Shown here: positions 8,156-17,000 of the stretch, piece after piece | Numbering within the stretch: position 1 is the first letter of the stretch | How the letters are laid out: each line of letters opens with the position of its first letter | Origin: CAKZLS01 sp963771545 | Lineage (GTDB): Bacteria > Pseudomonadota > Alphaproteobacteria > Rhodospirillales > Defluviicoccaceae | Reading direction: 5' to 3' | DNA: 64,000 bases | Assembly: GCA_963771545.1 (NCBI GenBank) | Contig: CAVYTX010000002.1 | Coordinates: 248,001 to 312,000 of the forward strand | Notes under the pieces: model-generated | What the model was told of the DNA's origin: nothing | Databases searched by the model: none | Seen by the model: the letters and a program-made list of their open reading frames with translations, nothing else | Made by a program: the position numbers and the translations under genes

Positions 8156-8389
8156 GTGATCCCTGAACGACATGTCAAGCTGTTCAAGAACGGCCGGAAC
8201 CAGGCGGTGCGGATTCCCCGCGAGTTCGAGCTTCCCGGCAACGACGCCGTCATACGCAAGGACGGCGACCACCTGATCATCACGCCCGTCCAGCCGCGAT
8301 CCCTGCTGGCGGTTCTGGCGACACTCGGGAGGCTCGACGAGGAGTTCCCGCCCATCCCCGACCTGCCCGTGGATCCCGTCGAGCCTTGA
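8156..8389 (+). CDS. vapB: VapB/MazE-like antitoxin, partner toxin missing
   Basis: 77 aa from GTG 8156, with GGAGG five bases upstream; ATG 8138 and 8144 are in frame but lie inside the inverted repeat. Residues HVKLFKNGRNQAVRIPREFEL form the SpoVT/AbrB-type swapped-hairpin DNA-binding domain, followed by an acidic, proline-rich toxin-binding tail (LDEEFPPIPDLPVDPVEP). Family members neutralise VapC PIN-domain ribonucleases encoded immediately downstream. Here the stop is followed at once by an integrase fragment, so the toxin gene has been lost. The antitoxin itself looks intact. Confidence 0.8.
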   Translation: MIPERHVKLFKNGRNQAVRIPREFELPGNDAVIRKDGDHLIITPVQPRSLLAVLATLGRLDEEFPPIPDLPVDPVEP

Positions 8390-8945
8390 CACAGCATCAG
8401 ACCCTCTCCGCCCTGTTGTTCTTATATCGCCACGTCCTTGCCCGTGAAAGCGGCGACCTTGGCGAGATCATCCGGACAGGGAAGCCCAAGCGGCTGCTCG
8501 TCGTGATGACGCCTCAGGAAGCAAAGGCCGTGCTCGGTCATCTCAGGGGTGAAAAGTGGCTGATGGCCTCGTTTCTTTACGGTGCCGGGCTGCGCCTGAT
8601 GAAATGTCTCCGGCTCCGGGTGCAGGACATCGACCTCGCCCGCGATGAAATCATGGTGCGCGACAGCAAAGGCGCACAAGTTCGGCGAACGATGCTTCCC
8701 GCGACCGTCTAGATGCCGTTGCACAAGCATCTGCAGAAAGTCAAGGCCATCTACGACGAGGACTTCGCGGCAGGCTGGGGGCGGATTCAATTGCCGTCTG
8801 CCTTGGACCGAAAAGTACCCGAACGCCCCCGCCGACTGGCGTTGGCAACGGGTCTGGTCACAGGAGAACCGGTGGAAGAACACTATAGAACTGGCGAGAA
8901 AGACCGCCATCATACCCACAAGCGGAAGCACGAAAGGCTGGGCTC
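8390..8945 (+). pseudogene. Decayed integron-type tyrosine integrase fragment
   Basis: The frame after the antitoxin stop reads TLSALLFLYRHVL and KWLMASFLYGAGLRLMKCLR, typical of IntI-like tyrosine recombinases, with the first catalytic Arg box retained. An amber codon interrupts it at 8710-8712 (ATV, stop, MPLHKHL). The frame then continues to LPSALDRK, where one extra A in the run near 8812-8816 shifts the IntI-specific YPNAPADWRWQRV patch into the next frame. Further shifts follow near QENRWKN and TGEKDRHHTH. The N-terminal core-binding region and the C-terminal HxxR and Tyr boxes are absent, so it cannot be active. Confidence 0.75.
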
Positions 8946-9060
8946 GCGGGCTTATACAGACTGCGTAAACATTGTCAGCCGAATATCGGCGTAACCTATC
9001 CCGTGTTGGGCGGGGTAGCACTGCCATACCTGCCAGTCAAAACGTAATACGGAGGAAAAA

Positions 9061-9474
9061 ATGAAGCAAGACAGAGGTGACCTGATAAGGCTCAGAATTA
9101 CCGCTCTGGAACCGAGTGGGAGAATCAAAAAGGTGGCATTTGATGCCGCACTAATCAACTCTACAGGTGAATTCTATTTCGATCGTTCGGTTTATGACGG
9201 CGAGATTCAGATGGTTGAAATGGAAATTGAGTATCCGGACGGATCGAAAAAGCTCGTCGTACACGGGCCAAAGTGGGCTGAAATCACTTGCAAAATTATC
9301 GTTGATGAAAGCAAAATGGATGAGGAGCAGATCAAACTTTTGGGTAAATCTCCCAACTGGCAAGAAAACTTTGCCATGATCAGAGTCCTAGTAGATGGTA
9401 CGTCTCACAGTATCTGCTTAATTGCTGGGCACAGTGGTGATTCTCAAACAAATATATTCTCAAGGATTGTTTGA
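9061..9474 (+). CDS. Hypothetical protein, AT-rich orphan
   Basis: 137 aa with a strong ribosome-binding site (GGAGGA, about six bases before ATG). I recognise no family. The composition is mixed charged/hydrophobic, with repeated beta-type stretches (LIRLRITAL, IQMVEMEIEY, KKLVVHG) and no signal peptide, membrane segment or Cys cluster, so it is likely a small soluble cytoplasmic protein. It is plainly richer in A+T than the surrounding high-G+C genes, pointing to recent acquisition. It lies between the integrase remnant and a Y1 transposase; no attC-like site was found around it, so it is not a demonstrable integron cassette. Confidence 0.6.
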   Translation: MKQDRGDLIRLRITALEPSGRIKKVAFDAALINSTGEFYFDRSVYDGEIQMVEMEIEYPDGSKKLVVHGPKWAEITCKIIVDESKMDEEQIKLLGKSPNWQENFAMIRVLVDGTSHSICLIAGHSGDSQTNIFSRIV

Positions 9475-9608
9475 TTCACCGTCTTTACCAAGAAACATGC
9501 TCTAATCGGCTAACATCACATTCAACTCGGACCCTCGGCTGCTGGCGCAACCTTCCAAGTGCGGGGTCAGGTCTAGAATTGCACAGGACCGCGTGATAAG
9601 GTCCCCCT

Positions 9609-10454
9609 ATGTCCAGGCCTCTCAGGATCGAGTTTCCCGGCGCGGTGTATCATGTGACCGCGCGCGGCAACCGGCGCGAGGCCATTTGCGAGGACGACAC
9701 GGATCGACGGCTGTTTCTAACGGTGCTCGGCGACGTCGTCGAAAATTTCAACTGGCTGTGCCACGCCTATTGCCTGATGACCGACCACTATCACCTGGTG
9801 GTCGAGACGCCGGACGGCAACCTCGGCAAGGGCATGCGCCAACTCAACGGCGTCTACACCCAGACCATCAACCGCCGACACGGCAGTTGCGGCCATGTGT
9901 TCCAGGGCCGCTACACCGCCATCCTCGTGGACGCCGACGCCCACCTGCTCGAGCTCGCCCGTTACGTGGTGCTCAATCCGGTGCGCGCCGGTATCGTCGA
10001 CGCGCCGAAGGCGTGGCGATGGAGCAGCTATCTCGCCACCACCGGCAAGGCCAAACCGCCGCCGTGGCTGGCCGCCGACGCTCTGCTGGCGCATTTCGCC
10101 GATGACCGGGCGGTCGCGGTCCGGCGCTACCGGCGCTTCGTCGCCCAAGGTATGGGCGCGGAGTCCATTTGGACGAAGCTCAACCGGCAGGTGTTTCTGG
10201 GCGATGACGACTTCGTGGCCCGCATGCAGGCGCTGCGTCGAGAGGGCCCGCTGGACACGGCCATCCCCCAGGCGCAGCAGCGCCCGCCGGCGCCGCCGCT
10301 GGAGGAGATCGCGTCGCACTACCCGACCCGCGACACCGCCATCGCCCACGCCACCGGCGCCTACAGCTATCAACAGATCGCCGAGGTGTTCGGCGTCCAC
10401 TTCACCACCGTCGGCCGCATCGTCCGCGCGGCCCGCAGGGGCGGTGTGGTATAA
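9609..10454 (+). CDS. REP-associated tyrosine (Y1, HUH) transposase
   Basis: 281 aa. The N-terminal Y1 transposase domain starts RPLRIEFPGAVYHVTARGNR and has the HUH pair His60-Tyr-His62 (MTDHYHLVVETP) and the likely nucleophile Tyr83 (NGVYTQTINRRHG). RYVVLNPVRAGIV is typical of the TnpA-REP/RAYT branch of the IS200-like superfamily. A C-terminal extension ends in a helix-turn-helix (YSYQQIAEVFGVHFTTVGRIV). Members nick and rejoin single-stranded DNA at hairpin repeats. The upstream motif ggggtcaggtctagaattg (9563) is of a kind I recall near such genes. The gene is intact. Confidence 0.88.
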   Translation: MSRPLRIEFPGAVYHVTARGNRREAICEDDTDRRLFLTVLGDVVENFNWLCHAYCLMTDHYHLVVETPDGNLGKGMRQLNGVYTQTINRRHGSCGHVFQGRYTAILVDADAHLLELARYVVLNPVRAGIVDAPKAWRWSSYLATTGKAKPPPWLAADALLAHFADDRAVAVRRYRRFVAQGMGAESIWTKLNRQVFLGDDDFVARMQALRREGPLDTAIPQAQQRPPAPPLEEIASHYPTRDTAIAHATGAYSYQQIAEVFGVHFTTVGRIVRAARRGGVV

Positions 10455-10594
10455 GGATACGCCTGACCAAGCGCCTCTATGAACACGACACCATAAATTC
10501 CCTTGCAAGCAGACCACGCGTTTGACATTTTTGAGTCAGACCGTCCACACTAATAATCGCGACGTTCGAGTCGCTACCGGGTCGGGAGGGAAGC

Positions 10595-11620
10595 ATGGGC
10601 AACACCATGAAGGCCGCGCGCGTTCATGAATTCGGTAAGCCGCTGACCATTGACGAGGTGCCGGTGCCGGAAGTCGGGCCCGGAGAGGTGCTGGTCAGGA
10701 TTCAAGCCTCCGGAGTTTGCCACACGGACCTACACGCCGCGAATGGCGACTGGCCGGTCAAGCCGAAGCTTCCACTGATTCCGGGCCACGAGGGGGTTGG
10801 CTTCGTTGCCGCCGTCGGCGCCGGCGTGACCCGCGTGAAGGAAGGTGATCGTGTCGGCGTTCCGTGGCTGCACACCGCCTGCGGTCATTGCCAATACTGC
10901 GCCACCGGTTGGGAGACCCTTTGCGAGAGCCAGGAAATGTCCGGCTATTCGGTCGATGGCGGCTATGCCGACTACACCCTCGCCGACGCCAGTTTCGTCG
11001 GATTGCTGCCGAAATCGGTCGACTTCCTCGAAATCGCCCCGATTCTCTGTGCCGGCGTGACCGTTTACAACGGGTTGAAGGTGACCGAGGTTCGTCCCGG
11101 GCAGTGGTGCGCCATTGTCGGGATCGGCGGGCTCGGCCACGTCGCCGTGCAATACGCCAAGGCGATGGGCATGCATGTTCTGGCGATGGACATCGCCGAC
11201 GACAAATTGGCTTTGGCGAAAGGGCTCGGCGCCGATCTCACCGTCAATGCCACGACCGAGGACCCCGTCGCCTTCACTCAACGGGAGATCGGCGGCGCCC
11301 ATGGCGTGCTGGTCACCGCCGTATCGCGTCAGGCGTTTGCTTAGTCTCTTGGAATGCTCCGTCGCAACGGCGTCATGTCGCTGAACGGACTACCGCCGGG
11401 GGATTTTCCGCTTCCGATCTTCGACGTTGTTCTCAAGGGACAAACCATCCGCGGCTCGATCGTCGGCACCCGCATGGATATGGAGGAAGCGCTCGATTGC
11501 GCTGGCGAAGGGTTGGTAAAGGCGACTGTCAGCAGCGACCGCGTCGAGAACATCAACGCCATCTTCGATAAAATGCGCCAAGGCGCCATCGAGGGCCGTG
11601 TTGTCCTGAACATGCAATGA
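10595..11620 (+). pseudogene. adhP: Zinc alcohol dehydrogenase interrupted by an amber codon
   Basis: The two halves are in the same frame: residues 1-249, TAG at 11342-11344, then 91 further codons to 11620. Together they form a complete medium-chain dehydrogenase of about 341 aa, with catalytic zinc ligands Cys42, His65 and Cys152, structural zinc Cys96, 99, 102 and 110, and the NAD loop GIGGLGHVAVQ. At the break, homologues read about FAQSLG or FEQALG, so one C-to-T change (CAG to TAG) explains it. Unless an amber suppressor exists the product lacks the C-terminal part of the cofactor domain. The Adh/AdhP class oxidises ethanol and other primary alcohols with NAD. Confidence 0.85.
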
Positions 11621-11825
11621 CAGCGTCGCCGGTGGGGCGTTTGACCCTTCGTAGCGACGAGCGCCTTGCGACAGGGAAGGACAAGTCTGGGCTGAGGAAG
11701 TCTCAAGGGAAGACCCGAGAAGCGGTATGTCCCGGTTCAGAAATCCCGAGAAACCTTCCCCTGACCCGTTTGTTCCTATTGCCGCGAAACGCGCCCAGCA
11801 AGTCTTGGCCGGCTTTGCGGAGGCG

Positions 11826-11990
11826 TCAACTCTTTCTGGATGTCTTCACTTGGAAGGTGGAGAAGCGCCGGGAAACGTTCTCGCTCTCGCACTTGGGGCA
11901 CCTTGGCTTGCCCGCTTGATGCTCGGCAAAGGTCTCGGTTTTCTCGAACAGTTCTCCACACGCGTCACATCGATACTCGTAGACCGGCAT
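11826..11990 (-). CDS. FmdB-family zinc ribbon protein
   Basis: 54 aa from ATG 11988-11990, with GAGGGAG upstream; the frame extends 13 codons further but MPVYEYRC is the family start. Two CxxC pairs (Cys8/11 and Cys31/34) form a zinc ribbon. FmdB-like proteins are small putative regulators first noted beside formamidase genes; their molecular role is unclear. It stands alone, downstream of the broken alcohol dehydrogenase and on the opposite strand. Confidence 0.85.
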   Translation of the reverse strand: MPVYEYRCDACGELFEKTETFAEHQAGKPRCPKCESENVSRRFSTFQVKTSRKS

Positions 11991-12197
11991 GTCGTGCTCC
12001 CTCTCTGCCAATACCCGGTAAATTCCCACGGATTACGGACGGAAATTATAGCGCGATTGGTGCGAGCGCGAAATATCCCGAAAGCGTCTACAAACCGCGG
12101 CGTCGGGTCATCGGCGACGCTTTCCGGCGGTTGCGCCAGAGGTCGGATCCGTGAACGAAAGGCGTAGGGTGTTCATGCGAGCGCGGGCGGGACGGTG

Positions 12198-12346
12198 GCC
12201 TTGATCACTCGGCCGCGTGGGCGGCGGGCGAGGGGGTGCGGAAGGTGTCCAAAAGCTCCCCCTCGCGCGTCCGCCTTGATCACTCGGCCGCGTGGGCGGC
12301 GGGCGAGGGGGTGCGGAAGGTGTCCAAAAGCTCCCCCTCGCGCGTC
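12198..12346. repeat. Tandem direct duplication, 74-bp copies with 75-bp period
   Basis: Bases 12198-12271 and 12273-12346 match throughout the 74 bases that I compared. The period of 75 is exactly 25 codons. The right copy is the last coding stretch of the indolepyruvate oxidoreductase gene (encoding TREGELLDTFRTPSPAAHAAE and its stop, minus strand); the left copy lies just after the stop and repeats the same codons. Confidence 0.95.
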
Positions 12347-15300
12347 TTGGCTGTCTCGACATTCGCGTCCTTGACATGACCGAAGCCGCGCATGGTTTCG
12401 GGCAGCGATGCGATCTCGCGGGCCAGGCTATGATTGTCGCGGTTCAGGCCCGACAGAAGCTCCGCCACCGTCAACTCATACTCGCCGATCAGGCGGCGTT
12501 CCATGCGGCGTTCGCCGGTGTAGCCGAACGGGTCCCATCGGGTGCCGCGCAGCCGCTTCAACCGGGCAAGCACACGAAACACGGTCATGACCCAGTGACC
12601 GTAGGACTTTTTTCGGAGAACGCCGGTTACCGGGTCGCGCTTGGCGAACAGCGGCGGGGCCAGGTGAAAACGGAGCGTGACGTCGCCCTCGAATTCATCG
12701 CCGAGGGCCCGCTCGAAGCGGCCGTCGGCATAGAGCCTGGCCACCTCGTATTCGTCCTTGTAGGCGAGCAGCTTGAAATACGAGCGGGCGACGGCCTCGG
12801 CGAGCCCGGTTTCTCCCGCAACCCGTTCGGCTTCGGTCGCGCGGACGCGTTCCACAAGATCGGTGTACCGCTCGGCGTAAGCGTCGTCCTGGTACTGGCG
12901 AAGCTCGTCGGCGCGCAGCGCGACGAGATCGTCGAACGTCGCGGGGGCCTGATCGGACCCGAGGATGCATTCGGCGAGAGCCGGATCGTGGGCGCAATGC
13001 CGGCCCCACAGGAAGGTGTCTTTGTTGGAGTCCACCGCCGCGACGTTGATCTCGATGGCGCGTTCGATGGCGGCGCCCGAGACCGGCAGCAGGCCCTTCT
13101 GGTAGGCATAGCCCAGCAGCAGCAGGTTGGCGGCGATGGCGTCCCCGGCAATGGCTTTGGCGATGCCGGTAGCCTCGATAAAATCCGTTCCCTCGCCGCC
13201 GCAGGCGCGCTCGATGGCGTCGCGGACGCGGCGTTCAGGAAACCGCAGGTCCGGATCGTGGGTGAAGTCGGCGGTCATGGTTTGGTGCGCGTTGACGACG
13301 GCGCGGGTGACGCCGGGCCTGGCGGTGGCGAGAACGTCCGGACCGCCGGCCGCCACCATGTCGCAGCCGAGAATCAGCCGGGCGGCGCCTACGGACAGCC
13401 GCATTGTCCGAACGCTCGACGGGCGCGCCCCGATGCGGACGTGGCTGACCACGGCGCCGTTCTTCTGCGCCAGACCGGTCTGGTCGACCACCGACACGCC
13501 CTTGCCTTCGAGATGGGCGGCCATGCCGAGCAATGCGCCGATGGTCACCACGCCGGTGCCGCCGATGCCGGCGATGACGATGCCGTAAGGCGCGTCGAGG
13601 GTGGGCGCGGGCGGATCGGGCAGCGCCGGCAGGGGAGGGTCGAGGGCGGGGCGGTGGCGCCTGGGCTCGGCGCCGTGGACGGTGACGAAGCTGGGGCAGA
13701 ACCCCTTCACGCACGAATAATCCTTGTTGCACGACGACTGGTCGATGGCGCGCTTGCGCCCCAGGGCGGTTTCCTTGGGAACGATGGAGACGCAGTTGGA
13801 GACCACGCCGCAATCGCCGCAGCCCTCGCACACCGCCTCGTTGATGAACACCCGCACCGGCGGGTCGGGATAGCGGCCGCGCTTGCGGCGGCGGCGCTTC
13901 TCGGCGGCGCAGGTCTGGTCGTAGATCAGCACCGAGGTTCCGGGTGTCTCGCGGATCTCGCGCTGCACGGTGTCCAGGTCGTCGCGGTGGTTGACGGTCA
14001 CGCCCGGCGCCAGTCCGGACCTGCCGGCGAATTTGTCCGGCTGGTCGGTGACGATGGCGATGCGCTTCACGCCCTCGGCCGCCATCTGGCGGGTGATCAT
14101 GGGCACATCGAGGGGGCCGTCCATGGGCTGTCCGCCGGTCATGGCCACGGCGTCGTTGTAGAGTATCTTGTAGGTGACATTGACTCGGGACGCGACGGCG
14201 GCGCGGATGGCGAGAATGCCGGAATGGAAATAGGTGCCGTCGCCGATGTTCACGAACAGGTGCGGAATATCGGTGAACGGCGCCATGCCGTTCCAGTTGG
14301 CGCCCTCGCCGCCCATCTGGGTGAACGCGTCGGACTTGCGGTCCATCCAGGTGACCATGAAGTGACAGCCGATCCCGGCCGCCGTCATGGAGCCGTCGGG
14401 GACCAGCGTCGAGGTGTTGTGGGGACAGCCGGAACAGAAATACGGCAAGCGCTTCGCGGGGCTCGGGGCACCGTGGCGCGACGCGCCTTCGATGAGCTCC
14501 AACAGGGCGAGCCGCTCGCCGACGCGCCCCGATCGATCGAACCGGTCGAGCCGCCGGGCGATGACCCTGGCGACGATCGCCGGGGTCAGCTCGCCGGCCG
14601 GGGGCACGAGAGGCGCGCCGTTCTCGTCGGTCTTGCCGACGATCCGCGGTCGGCGGTCCGCCGTCCGGTGATACAGCATCTCCTTGAATTGCGGCTCTAG
14701 CACCGGCCGCTTTTCCTCGATGACAAGGATCTCCTCCAGCCCGTCGGCGAAACCATGGGCGCTCTCGATATCCAGCGGCCACGCCATGCCGATCTTGTAG
14801 ACGCCGAGCCCCATCGCGGCGGCGAGGGCGTGGTCGATCCCGAGGTCGTCGAGCGCCTGCAGCACGTCCAGAAAGGTCTTGCCGGCGGCGACGATGCCGA
14901 TCCGCCGGCTCGGCCCGTCCATGACCACCCGGTCCAGCGCGTTGGCGCGGGCGTAGGCGCGCGCGGCCGGAAGCTTGTACTGATGCAGGCGCGAATCTTG
15001 AATCGTCGGCGGCCAGTCATGGAGGCGGATGTTGAGGCCGTCCGGCGGCGGCCTGAAGTCCTCCGGGAGGACGATCCGGGGGATGTCCGGATTGACGTCG
15101 AGGGACGTCGAGGCGTCGACGTTATCGCCTTGGGTTTTCATGCCCACCCAGCATCCCGAAAACCGCGACAGCGCCCAGCCATGGAGGCCGAACTCCAGAA
15201 AGTCGCGAATGTCGGCCGGAACCAGGACCGGCATGCCGGCGTCGATCAGCGCGTATTCGCTTTGGCTCGGCGCGGTGGACGCCTTGGAGGCCGGATCGTC

Positions 15301-15735
15301 GCCGGCGACCGCCAGCACGCCGCCTTGGGGCGTGGTTCCGGCCAGATTGGCGTGGCGGAACACGTCGCCGGAGCGGTCGACGCCGGGGCCTTTGCCGTAC
15401 CACAGACCGAACACGCCGTCGTAACGGGCGCCCGGAAACAGGCCCGACTGCTGCGTTCCCCACAGCGCGGTGGCCGCCAGATCCTCGTTCACCCCAGGCT
15501 GGAAGCGGATGTTGTGTTGGTCCAACAGGGCGTCGACGCGCCACAGCTCGCGGTCGAGACCGCCAAGCGGCGATCCGCGGTACCCCGAAACATATCCCGC
15601 CGTATTCAGCCCGGCCGCTCCGTCCCGGCGGCGCTGAGTCAGGATCAGGCGGACGAGAGCCTGGGTGCCGGTGAGGTAGATCCGCCCGGTCTCGAATGCG
15701 TATTTATCGTCGAGCGACACGTTGGCCAGCGCCAT
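12280..15735 (-). CDS. Indolepyruvate ferredoxin oxidoreductase, fused alpha-beta/gamma chain
   Basis: 1151 aa. An N-terminal pyruvate-oxidoreductase-like domain (SGYRGSPLGGLDREL) leads to a TPP-binding domain (CSGCPHNTSTLVPDGS, later NIGDGTYFHSG near residue 495). A Cys-rich 4Fe-4S segment lies at about 635-690 (CEGCGDCGVVSNC and CNKDYSCVKGFCP), then a gamma-type domain from about 717 (GIVIAGIGGTGVVTIGALLG). It oxidatively decarboxylates aryl (or branched) 2-oxoacids to acyl-CoA, reducing ferredoxin, in aromatic amino acid breakdown. Large single-chain fusions of this kind are known in proteobacteria. The 3' end has a 75-bp duplication (see repeat). Confidence 0.92.
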   Translation of the reverse strand: MALANVSLDDKYAFETGRIYLTGTQALVRLILTQRRRDGAAGLNTAGYVSGYRGSPLGGLDRELWRVDALLDQHNIRFQPGVNEDLAATALWGTQQSGLFPGARYDGVFGLWYGKGPGVDRSGDVFRHANLAGTTPQGGVLAVAGDDPASKASTAPSQSEYALIDAGMPVLVPADIRDFLEFGLHGWALSRFSGCWVGMKTQGDNVDASTSLDVNPDIPRIVLPEDFRPPPDGLNIRLHDWPPTIQDSRLHQYKLPAARAYARANALDRVVMDGPSRRIGIVAAGKTFLDVLQALDDLGIDHALAAAMGLGVYKIGMAWPLDIESAHGFADGLEEILVIEEKRPVLEPQFKEMLYHRTADRRPRIVGKTDENGAPLVPPAGELTPAIVARVIARRLDRFDRSGRVGERLALLELIEGASRHGAPSPAKRLPYFCSGCPHNTSTLVPDGSMTAAGIGCHFMVTWMDRKSDAFTQMGGEGANWNGMAPFTDIPHLFVNIGDGTYFHSGILAIRAAVASRVNVTYKILYNDAVAMTGGQPMDGPLDVPMITRQMAAEGVKRIAIVTDQPDKFAGRSGLAPGVTVNHRDDLDTVQREIRETPGTSVLIYDQTCAAEKRRRRKRGRYPDPPVRVFINEAVCEGCGDCGVVSNCVSIVPKETALGRKRAIDQSSCNKDYSCVKGFCPSFVTVHGAEPRRHRPALDPPLPALPDPPAPTLDAPYGIVIAGIGGTGVVTIGALLGMAAHLEGKGVSVVDQTGLAQKNGAVVSHVRIGARPSSVRTMRLSVGAARLILGCDMVAAGGPDVLATARPGVTRAVVNAHQTMTADFTHDPDLRFPERRVRDAIERACGGEGTDFIEATGIAKAIAGDAIAANLLLLGYAYQKGLLPVSGAAIERAIEINVAAVDSNKDTFLWGRHCAHDPALAECILGSDQAPATFDDLVALRADELRQYQDDAYAERYTDLVERVRATEAERVAGETGLAEAVARSYFKLLAYKDEYEVARLYADGRFERALGDEFEGDVTLRFHLAPPLFAKRDPVTGVLRKKSYGHWVMTVFRVLARLKRLRGTRWDPFGYTGERRMERRLIGEYELTVAELLSGLNRDNHSLAREIASLPETMRGFGHVKDANVETAKTREGELLDTFRTPSPAAHAAE

Positions 15736-15830
15736 GAGGGGCCTCCCGCCCTCCGAGACTTATTGAGTCTGCCTTATCTAAACACGTAAGTCCCGGCCGT
15801 TGACCTTGCAATCGGTTCCGGACCGCTGGG

Positions 15831-16595
15831 CTACCAGTTCAGCACGTCTCCTTCCTTGAGCATGCGCAGGCGGTGGATGCCGGCGATGGCGGGTGCTTCC
15901 CGCTCGATGGCCTCGGCTTCGGACGGTTTGCGGTGAATCACATGCACGTCGATGGGTGTTTTCAGTTCCGCCAGCCTTGGCGCCAGCATGGATGGGCACA
16001 GATGACCGGCGTTGCGCGCGAGTTCCTCGCGGCCATTGCGGTAGGAAATCTCGACGATCAGCGCGCGCAGGTCGGGGATGCCGGCGACCAGGTCCCAGAA
16101 CGGCTCGCAATGCGTTGTATCCCCTGAGGAAACGACGGTGGCCTCGGGGCTGTCGAGGCGGTAGCCCACCGAAGGCGTCGAATGGGCCGCGGGCAGGGGC
16201 GTGAACGCCCGGTCCGCGAGGACCACGCGTTCGCCCACCGCCACCCGCGCGTAGCGCAGCGCCGGCGATTCGGGCGACGGAAGTTTGGTGACGTCGGGCC
16301 AGAGGGTCCAATTGAACACGTGGGCGCGCAGCGCCGCCAGGGTCTCTTCGATGCCGTACACCGTCAGCGGTTCGGACCGCATCTTGATCCTGGAATCGAT
16401 CATCATCGGCAGCAGCGCCATATGATCCATGTGGGCGTGGGTCAGAAACACGTGATCGATGCGGGCGATTTCATCGCTCGACAAACGGCTCAACCCCGTT
16501 CCGGCGTCGATGAGCACGTCATCGTCAATCCGGAGCGCCATGGTGTGGCGGCCGCCGCCGATCCCGCCGTCGCATCCAAGAACGTCCATGCGCAT
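15831..16595 (-). CDS. MBL-fold metallo-hydrolase
   Basis: 254 aa from ATG 16593-16595 (MRMDVLGCDGG); an upstream ATG at 16640 is in frame but adds 15 residues of no family character and overlaps the palindromic element. The metal motif LTHAHMDH (His53, His55, Asp57, His58), the later SSGDTTHCEPFW and the terminal HVIH are those of the metallo-beta-lactamase fold, closest in feel to the cyclic-nucleotide phosphodiesterase/RNase Z-like group. Substrate unknown. It faces the same way as the oxidoreductase gene, with a gap of about 95 bases. Confidence 0.82.
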   Translation of the reverse strand: MRMDVLGCDGGIGGGRHTMALRIDDDVLIDAGTGLSRLSSDEIARIDHVFLTHAHMDHMALLPMMIDSRIKMRSEPLTVYGIEETLAALRAHVFNWTLWPDVTKLPSPESPALRYARVAVGERVVLADRAFTPLPAAHSTPSVGYRLDSPEATVVSSGDTTHCEPFWDLVAGIPDLRALIVEISYRNGREELARNAGHLCPSMLAPRLAELKTPIDVHVIHRKPSEAEAIEREAPAIAGIHRLRMLKEGDVLNW

Positions 16596-16633
16596 GTGGC
16601 AAACCGCTCGAAATCTGTTACCGATGGTCATTA

Positions 16634-16898
16634 ATACCAACGGTCACTAATAATAACCCATTGTGACGGCCTTTCGAGGTTTCCGGCAAGGAGCGTGGTG
16701 CGCGGTGATGCGGGAGCATCATAAGCACCGCGCGACGCCGTCCGGAAACCTCGAAAGGGCCGCCCAGAGGGTTGTGTTTCACGCATCCTCGGGGCGTCGG
16801 GACCGCTTGACGATGGGTCCCCATCACCGGCGCGCCCCCTCCTGCCGAGGATGCGTGAAACACGATCACAATGAGTCATTATTAGTGACCGTTGGTAT
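16634..16898. repeat. Double-hairpin palindromic element, copy A
   Basis: 265 bp. Terminal inverted repeats 16634-16666 and 16866-16898 match at 31 of 33 positions (outer 21 perfect). Inside are two long hairpins: 16668-16686 with 16742-16761 (cctttcgaggtttccgg and complement) and 16774-16792 with 16845-16863 (gtgtttcacgcatcctcgg, perfect). A related copy lies at 19788-20057. No transposase is encoded. It could be a MITE-like element or a structured RNA. Short reading frames on both strands follow from the symmetry and look non-coding. Confidence 0.85.
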
Positions 16899-17000
16899 AA
16901 GATATGGGGACAGAGTCACCGTCTGTCACCGCCGCCGCCACTCCCTCCCTTCCGAGCCAACAACGTTGGGACGTACCATCAACACCGGAGATCAAGGCCA

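Noticed and set aside
8951..9600. Integron attC sites around the orphan gene
   Set aside because: One GTTGGGC occurs at 9005-9011 but there is no matching partner core or hairpin, none after the gene, and the orientation relative to the integrase remnant is wrong for a cassette.
12292..14700. 802-aa plus-strand frame over the indolepyruvate oxidoreductase gene
   Set aside because: Composition (Gly/Arg/His-rich) and lack of domains mark it as an antisense shadow of the real minus-strand gene.
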